A stretch of DNA of 9,074 bases from contig JAFGTA010000002.1 in assembly GCA_016934355.1 (NCBI GenBank), positions 1 through 9,074 of the forward strand, read 5' to 3'. The notes beneath the pieces are model-generated. The model was not told the DNA's origin and did not search any database. It worked only from the letters and a program-made list of their open reading frames with translations. Made by a program: the position numbers and the translations under genes. Below are positions 7,138-9,074 of the stretch, one piece after another (the first letter of the stretch is position 1; every line of letters begins with the position of its first letter). The DNA comes from Candidatus Bathyarchaeota archaeon (GTDB lineage: Archaea > Thermoproteota > Bathyarchaeia > TCS64).

Positions 7138-7425
7138 TTATTTCTCATACCTGAGTATGCGCGCGAAAAGCAACCATTCAGCCGCCGCTAATAGCGTAAA
7201 TGAGTGTTTTTCTAAGATGATTGTTATAGCGAGAAATTCAATATCAGCGTTACTCAATACAAAGCCGAATCGAGGACATGGCGAAAAATTCCCGGTAACA
7301 AGGAAAACCTCCATGAGGACACTAATAAACCCGATAAACAGTCTCAAATCACCGGTAAAAATGACTGGGAAAAAAATCTGGAAATTACCTGCCACAGCGA
7401 AACCCCACCCACCGAAGAGCCCCAT
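7138..7425 (-). CDS. Small multi-span membrane protein, unrecognised
   Basis: From the ATG at 7425-7423 this is 95 residues. Two upstream in-frame TTG codons would lengthen it to 7467 (109 aa), but the added part (LQVTYNIAKKFFF) is encoded by an A/T homopolymer and is less protein-like. The product is strongly hydrophobic, with apparent segments GLFGGWGFAVAGNFQIFFPVIF, LFIGFISVLMEVFLVTG, IEFLAITIIL and FTLLAAAEWLLFARIL, so three to four membrane spans and a basic tail (RILRYEK). This regular spacing of apolar segments is the main reason for preferring it to the overlapping plus-strand reading. It is convergent with the exterior protein gene and shares its AT-rich composition. No family can be assigned; it could be a decayed or very young gene. 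Confidence 0.45.
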   Translation of the reverse strand: MGLFGGWGFAVAGNFQIFFPVIFTGDLRLFIGFISVLMEVFLVTGNFSPCPRFGFVLSNADIEFLAITIILEKHSFTLLAAAEWLLFARILRYEK

Positions 7426-7442
7426 AAAAAAAAATTTTTTCG

Positions 7443-7450
7443 CAATATTG
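7443..7450 (-). promoter_or_regulatory. Possible TATA box for the small membrane protein
   Basis: CAATATTG (self-complementary) lies 18-25 bp before the ATG at 7425 when read on the minus strand. It is followed by a run of A and T (7426-7440 on the plus strand reads A9T6). The position would suit a leaderless message. Weak evidence: the whole area is AT-rich. Confidence 0.25.
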
Positions 7451-7485
7451 TAAGTTACTTGCAACAAACGTCTGAAAACCGCTTA

Positions 7486-7502
7486 TTCCCGGCTACCGGG
7501 AA
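7486..7502. promoter_or_regulatory. Inverted repeat upstream of ilvB (possible operator 1)
   Basis: TTCCCGG-CTA-CCGGGAA is a perfect 7-bp inverted repeat with a 3-bp centre, 28 bp upstream of the ilvB TATA box. This size and symmetry is typical of a site for a dimeric helix-turn-helix regulator. Binding here, upstream of TATA, would be compatible with activation or with cooperative repression. Confidence 0.45.
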
Positions 7503-7504
7503 CA

Positions 7505-7524
7505 TCCGTAACCCGTGTTGCGGA
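7505..7524. promoter_or_regulatory. Imperfect 20-bp palindrome upstream of ilvB (possible operator 2)
   Basis: The segment TCCGTAACCCGTGTTGCGGA matches its own reverse complement at 16 of 20 positions, with TCCG/CGGA ends and AAC/GTT inner arms. It begins three bases after the first inverted repeat and ends six bases before the TATA box, so a bound protein would cover the TFB recognition region. Confidence 0.4.
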
Positions 7525-7529
7525 CAACC

Positions 7530-7536
7530 TTTTTAT
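7530..7536 (+). promoter_or_regulatory. Putative TATA box of ilvB
   Basis: TTTTTAT, preceded by CAACC, is the best archaeal TATA candidate in the GC-rich stretch before ilvB. A start about 25 bp downstream (near 7558) would give an unusually long leader of about 185 nt. Palindromes lie on both sides of it. Confidence 0.5.
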
Positions 7537-7538
7537 GC

Positions 7539-7552
7539 ATAGCCGCGGCTAT
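7539..7552. promoter_or_regulatory. 14-bp perfect palindrome between TATA and predicted start of ilvB (possible operator 3)
   Basis: ATAGCCGCGGCTAT is perfectly self-complementary over 14 bp with no spacer. It begins 3 bp after the TATA box and ends just before the predicted transcription start, the classic place for a repressor that blocks polymerase recruitment. An alternative five-base stem, CGCGG (7544-7548) with CCGCG (7554-7558), overlaps it. Confidence 0.5.
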
Positions 7553-7581
7553 TCCGCGTACACCCTACCAAGGAGAGACGT

Positions 7582-7638
7582 AAATGGGGTATCGCTTTGT
7601 CAAGCCCCCGAAAAAGGGGCGCTAAGAAATGGGGTATC
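7582..7638 (+). repeat. Duplicated 12-mer AAATGGGGTATC
   Basis: Exact copies lie at 7582-7593 and 7627-7638, 45 bp apart (start to start), with similar bases just before each (GT or AG). Each contains an ATG opening a mini-ORF with Met-Gly-Tyr. 45 bp is a multiple of three (15 codons) and about four turns of B-DNA, so the pair could serve RNA structure, translation or protein binding. Confidence 0.5.
7584..7625 (+). CDS. Possible 13-residue leader peptide ahead of ilvB
   Basis: ATG to TAA reads MGYRFVKPPKKGR. A good SD (AAGGAG, 7570-7575) precedes it by 8 nt, which most genes in this window do not have. The CCC-CCG-AAA-AAG-GGG codons sit on the 7604-7620 hairpin, so ribosome progress over the Pro-Pro pair would affect that stem. 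There is no run of Leu, Ile or Val codons, so classical branched-chain attenuation is not supported. Small enough to be chance. Confidence 0.3.
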   Translation: MGYRFVKPPKKGR

Positions 7639-7652
7639 ATATTCTCAGGTAG
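7629..7652 (+). CDS. Possible 7-residue second leader peptide
   Basis: ATG to TAG reads MGYHILR, starting 3 nt after the stop of the first mini-ORF and repeating its Met-Gly-Tyr opening because of the duplicated 12-mer. It has no clear SD of its own and would depend on re-initiation. It contains one Ile and one Leu codon. Low confidence as a translated unit. Confidence 0.18.
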   Translation: MGYHILR

Positions 7653-7730
7653 CCCCAGCGAGAAACACACAGACGGACCCGGAAGGTCCAGTGAAAAACA
7701 TCTAAGCAGAATAAAGGTTGCACGCATCTG

Positions 7731-7735
7731 GGAGG
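7731..7735 (+). promoter_or_regulatory. Ribosome binding site of ilvB
   Basis: GGAGG, a perfect SD core, is 9 nt before the ATG at 7745. It fixes the ilvB start and contrasts with glpK, the lyase and the PrsW-like gene, which lack a well-placed SD. It fits a message with a long leader. Confidence 0.75.
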
Positions 7736-7744
7736 CAGCAAAAC

Positions 7745-9074
7745 ATGGCTGAGATGACCGGCGCGAAAGCCTACGTCAAGGCCCTCGAACACGAGGGAGT
7801 CACACACGTTTTCGGCATCACAGGCGCCGCATTGATACCGATCTGTGACGAGATGCTCGGCGCAGACATAAGGTACGTCCCCGGCGTCCACGAGCAGGGA
7901 AGCGCACACATGGCGGACGGCTACGCCCGCGCCTCGGGCAAACCCGGCGTCGTACAGGTGACCAGTGGCCCGGGCGCCACCAACATCGTCACGGGCGTCG
8001 CCACGGCGCAGCTGGACAGCAGTCCCCTCGTCGCCTTCACCGGGCAGGTGCCCATGGGCATGGTGGGCACAGACGCCTTCCAGGAGGTGGACATCATAGG
8101 CGTCACCGCGAGCATCACCAAGTGGAACTACCAGGTCCGCCGTGCCTCACGCATCCCGTGGGCGGTAAAGGCCGCGCTCCACATCAGCAGCACAGGCCGA
8201 AAGGGAGCCGTCCTCGTAGACCTCCCCAAGAACATCACGACGGACACCGCCGAGATGGACTTCGAGACGCCGATAGACTTCCCCGGCTACAAGCCACGCA
8301 TCGAACCCGACCCACGGGAGCTGGAGTGGGCGGCCAAGCTCCTCGCGGAGGCAAAGCGCCCCGCGATAATCGCCGGAGGCGGCGTAGTGGCGTCCGGAGC
8401 CGGCCCCGAGCTCACGGCGCTCGCCGAGCTGCTAATGGCGCCCACCGCCACGAGCCTAATGGGGAAGGGGGCGATACCCAGCAGCCATCCGCTGAGCCTG
8501 GGGCTCCTCGGCATGCACGGCAGGACGGAGGCCAACTACATGATCCCTGACGCCGACGTGCTGCTGGTCGCGGGTTCAAGATTCAGCGACAGGACCACGG
8601 GGTCCCTCGCGGGCTTCGCGCCCAACGCCAGGATAGTGCACATCGACATCGATAAGAGCGAGATCGATAAGAACGTCAGCAGCATAACCCGGGTCTGGGG
8701 CGACGCCAAGGTAAGCCTCGGCAGGCTACTCAGCCAGATCAGGGCGTTGAGGATGCAGAACGGCAACGGCGACTGGACCAAGCGCATCGAGGAGTTCAGG
8801 CAGGGCATCGAGTGGCCAGACGACGCCAGCGAACTAACAGGCCCCAACATCATGAAGGCGATACGTAGGGCGCTGCCGGGCGACTCCCTCGTAACCACCG
8901 ACGTGGGTCAGCACCAGATGTGGGCGGCCATCCACTTCGACGTCTACGAGTCGGGCACCTTCATGACCAGCGGCGGCCTCGGAACCATGGGGTGGGGCAC
9001 CCCGGCGGCGATAGGCGCCAAGGCGGCTAAGCCCGACAGGGCGGTGCTTAACATCTCGGGGGACGGCAGCTTCG
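7745..9074 (+). CDS. ilvB: Acetolactate synthase large subunit (3' end outside window)
   Basis: Thiamine-diphosphate enzyme that joins two pyruvates to 2-acetolactate (or pyruvate and 2-oxobutyrate), the first common step to valine, leucine and isoleucine, in the cytoplasm. 443 codons are visible of an expected 550-600. The PYR domain (about 1-170) has the cofactor-activating Glu50 in HEQGSAHMADGYAR, SGPGATN (74-80) and DAFQEVDIIG (110-119). The central FAD/nucleotide domain shows GGGVVASG (211-218), LLGMHG (254-259), RFSDRTTG (279-286) and VHIDIDKSEIDKN (298-310). The PP domain begins with TDVGQHQMWAA (385-395) and GGLGTMGWGTPAAIGAK (410-426), and the window ends inside the ThDP-magnesium motif at GDGSF (439-443). 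GMHG and the QH-M-WAA pattern favour acetolactate synthase over other pyruvate-type ThDP enzymes. The start is fixed by the SD at 7731. The regulatory subunit ilvN and ilvC would be expected downstream but are not in view. Confidence 0.95.
   Translation, partial: MAEMTGAKAYVKALEHEGVTHVFGITGAALIPICDEMLGADIRYVPGVHEQGSAHMADGYARASGKPGVVQVTSGPGATNIVTGVATAQLDSSPLVAFTGQVPMGMVGTDAFQEVDIIGVTASITKWNYQVRRASRIPWAVKAALHISSTGRKGAVLVDLPKNITTDTAEMDFETPIDFPGYKPRIEPDPRELEWAAKLLAEAKRPAIIAGGGVVASGAGPELTALAELLMAPTATSLMGKGAIPSSHPLSLGLLGMHGRTEANYMIPDADVLLVAGSRFSDRTTGSLAGFAPNARIVHIDIDKSEIDKNVSSITRVWGDAKVSLGRLLSQIRALRMQNGNGDWTKRIEEFRQGIEWPDDASELTGPNIMKAIRRALPGDSLVTTDVGQHQMWAAIHFDVYESGTFMTSGGLGTMGWGTPAAIGAKAAKPDRAVLNISGDGSF

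Larger units (their letters stand above)
7553..7744 (+). promoter_or_regulatory. Long 5' leader of ilvB with hairpins
   Basis: No sizeable gene is seen in this stretch. It carries two mini-ORFs, a duplicated 12-mer and two small hairpins: GCCCC (7604-7608) with GGGGC (7616-7620) across seven bases, and GGACC (7675-7679) with GGTCC (7685-7689) across five. The TGGG-G of the second 12-mer copy (7630-7634) could also pair with CCCCA (7653-7657). No known riboswitch class was recognised. A leader with alternative stems ahead of a branched-chain biosynthesis gene suggests control after initiation, but this is inference. Confidence 0.35.

Noticed and set aside
7157..7453. Plus-strand reading of 98 codons opposite the small membrane protein
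   Set aside because: Product is polar, Lys/Asn/Ser-rich and without pattern, while the minus-strand reading has ordered hydrophobic segments. No promoter or SD was seen for it.
7584..7652. Classical branched-chain amino-acid attenuator peptide
   Set aside because: The two mini-ORFs contain only one Val, one Ile and one Leu codon, and no terminator/antiterminator pair with a T-tract follows. Kept only as a possible leader of another kind.
7533..7909. Two minus-strand readings (7533-7727 and 7637-7909) across the ilvB leader and start
   Set aside because: They run opposite a clear leader and the ilvB start, have no credible start signals and give no recognisable product.
1..9074. CRISPR arrays, tRNA/rRNA genes, insertion sequences
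   Set aside because: No regularly spaced repeats, no tRNA T-loop pattern in the gaps, no rRNA-like stretch and no transposase or terminal inverted repeats were seen.

Overview
The window looks archaeal. Arg is mostly AGG/AGA, several genes have an AT-rich TATA-like box about 25-45 bp before the start and no Shine-Dalgarno (SD) sequence (short or leaderless 5' ends), and T-tracts follow the genes. The acetolactate synthase resembles those I associate with the TACK/thaumarchaeal side, but this is an impression and not a placement. Most of the window is GC-rich (36 of 60 bases in a hand-counted sample at 5581-5640). The stretch from about 6300 to 7480 is clearly AT-richer (22 of 60 at 6361-6420).

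Layout. (1) 1-400, minus strand: a GNAT acetyltransferase, cut by the window edge. (2) 401-508: divergent promoter region. (3) 509-4075, plus strand: a three-gene cluster of glycerol kinase (glpK), an Ldh_2-family NAD(P)-dependent 2-hydroxyacid dehydrogenase overlapping it by 4 nt, and a DHDPS-family Schiff-base lyase 52 nt further on. (4) 4177-6219: a 680-residue PrsW-type membrane protease with an N-terminal Cys-rich putative zinc domain and a C-terminal extracytoplasmic domain. (5) 6300-7480: an AT-rich segment with two convergent genes I cannot name, a single-anchor extracytoplasmic protein (plus) and a small multi-span membrane protein (minus). (6) 7480-7744: a regulatory region with three palindromes around a TATA box and a leader of about 185 nt carrying a duplicated 12-mer and two mini-ORFs. 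(7) 7745-9074: acetolactate synthase large subunit (ilvB), open at the window end.

How they fit. The glpK-dehydrogenase-lyase cluster reads as a carbon-compound utilisation operon: GlpK makes glycerol 3-phosphate and the other two act on 2-hydroxy/2-oxo acids. No glycerol-3-phosphate dehydrogenase is present, so the connection between the three steps is open. The PrsW protein stands alone with its own promoter and its substrate is unknown. ilvB starts branched-chain amino-acid synthesis and appears to be under elaborate upstream control. No CRISPR array, insertion sequence, rRNA or tRNA was seen. The two items most worth attention are the three-part PrsW architecture and the ilvB upstream/leader region.
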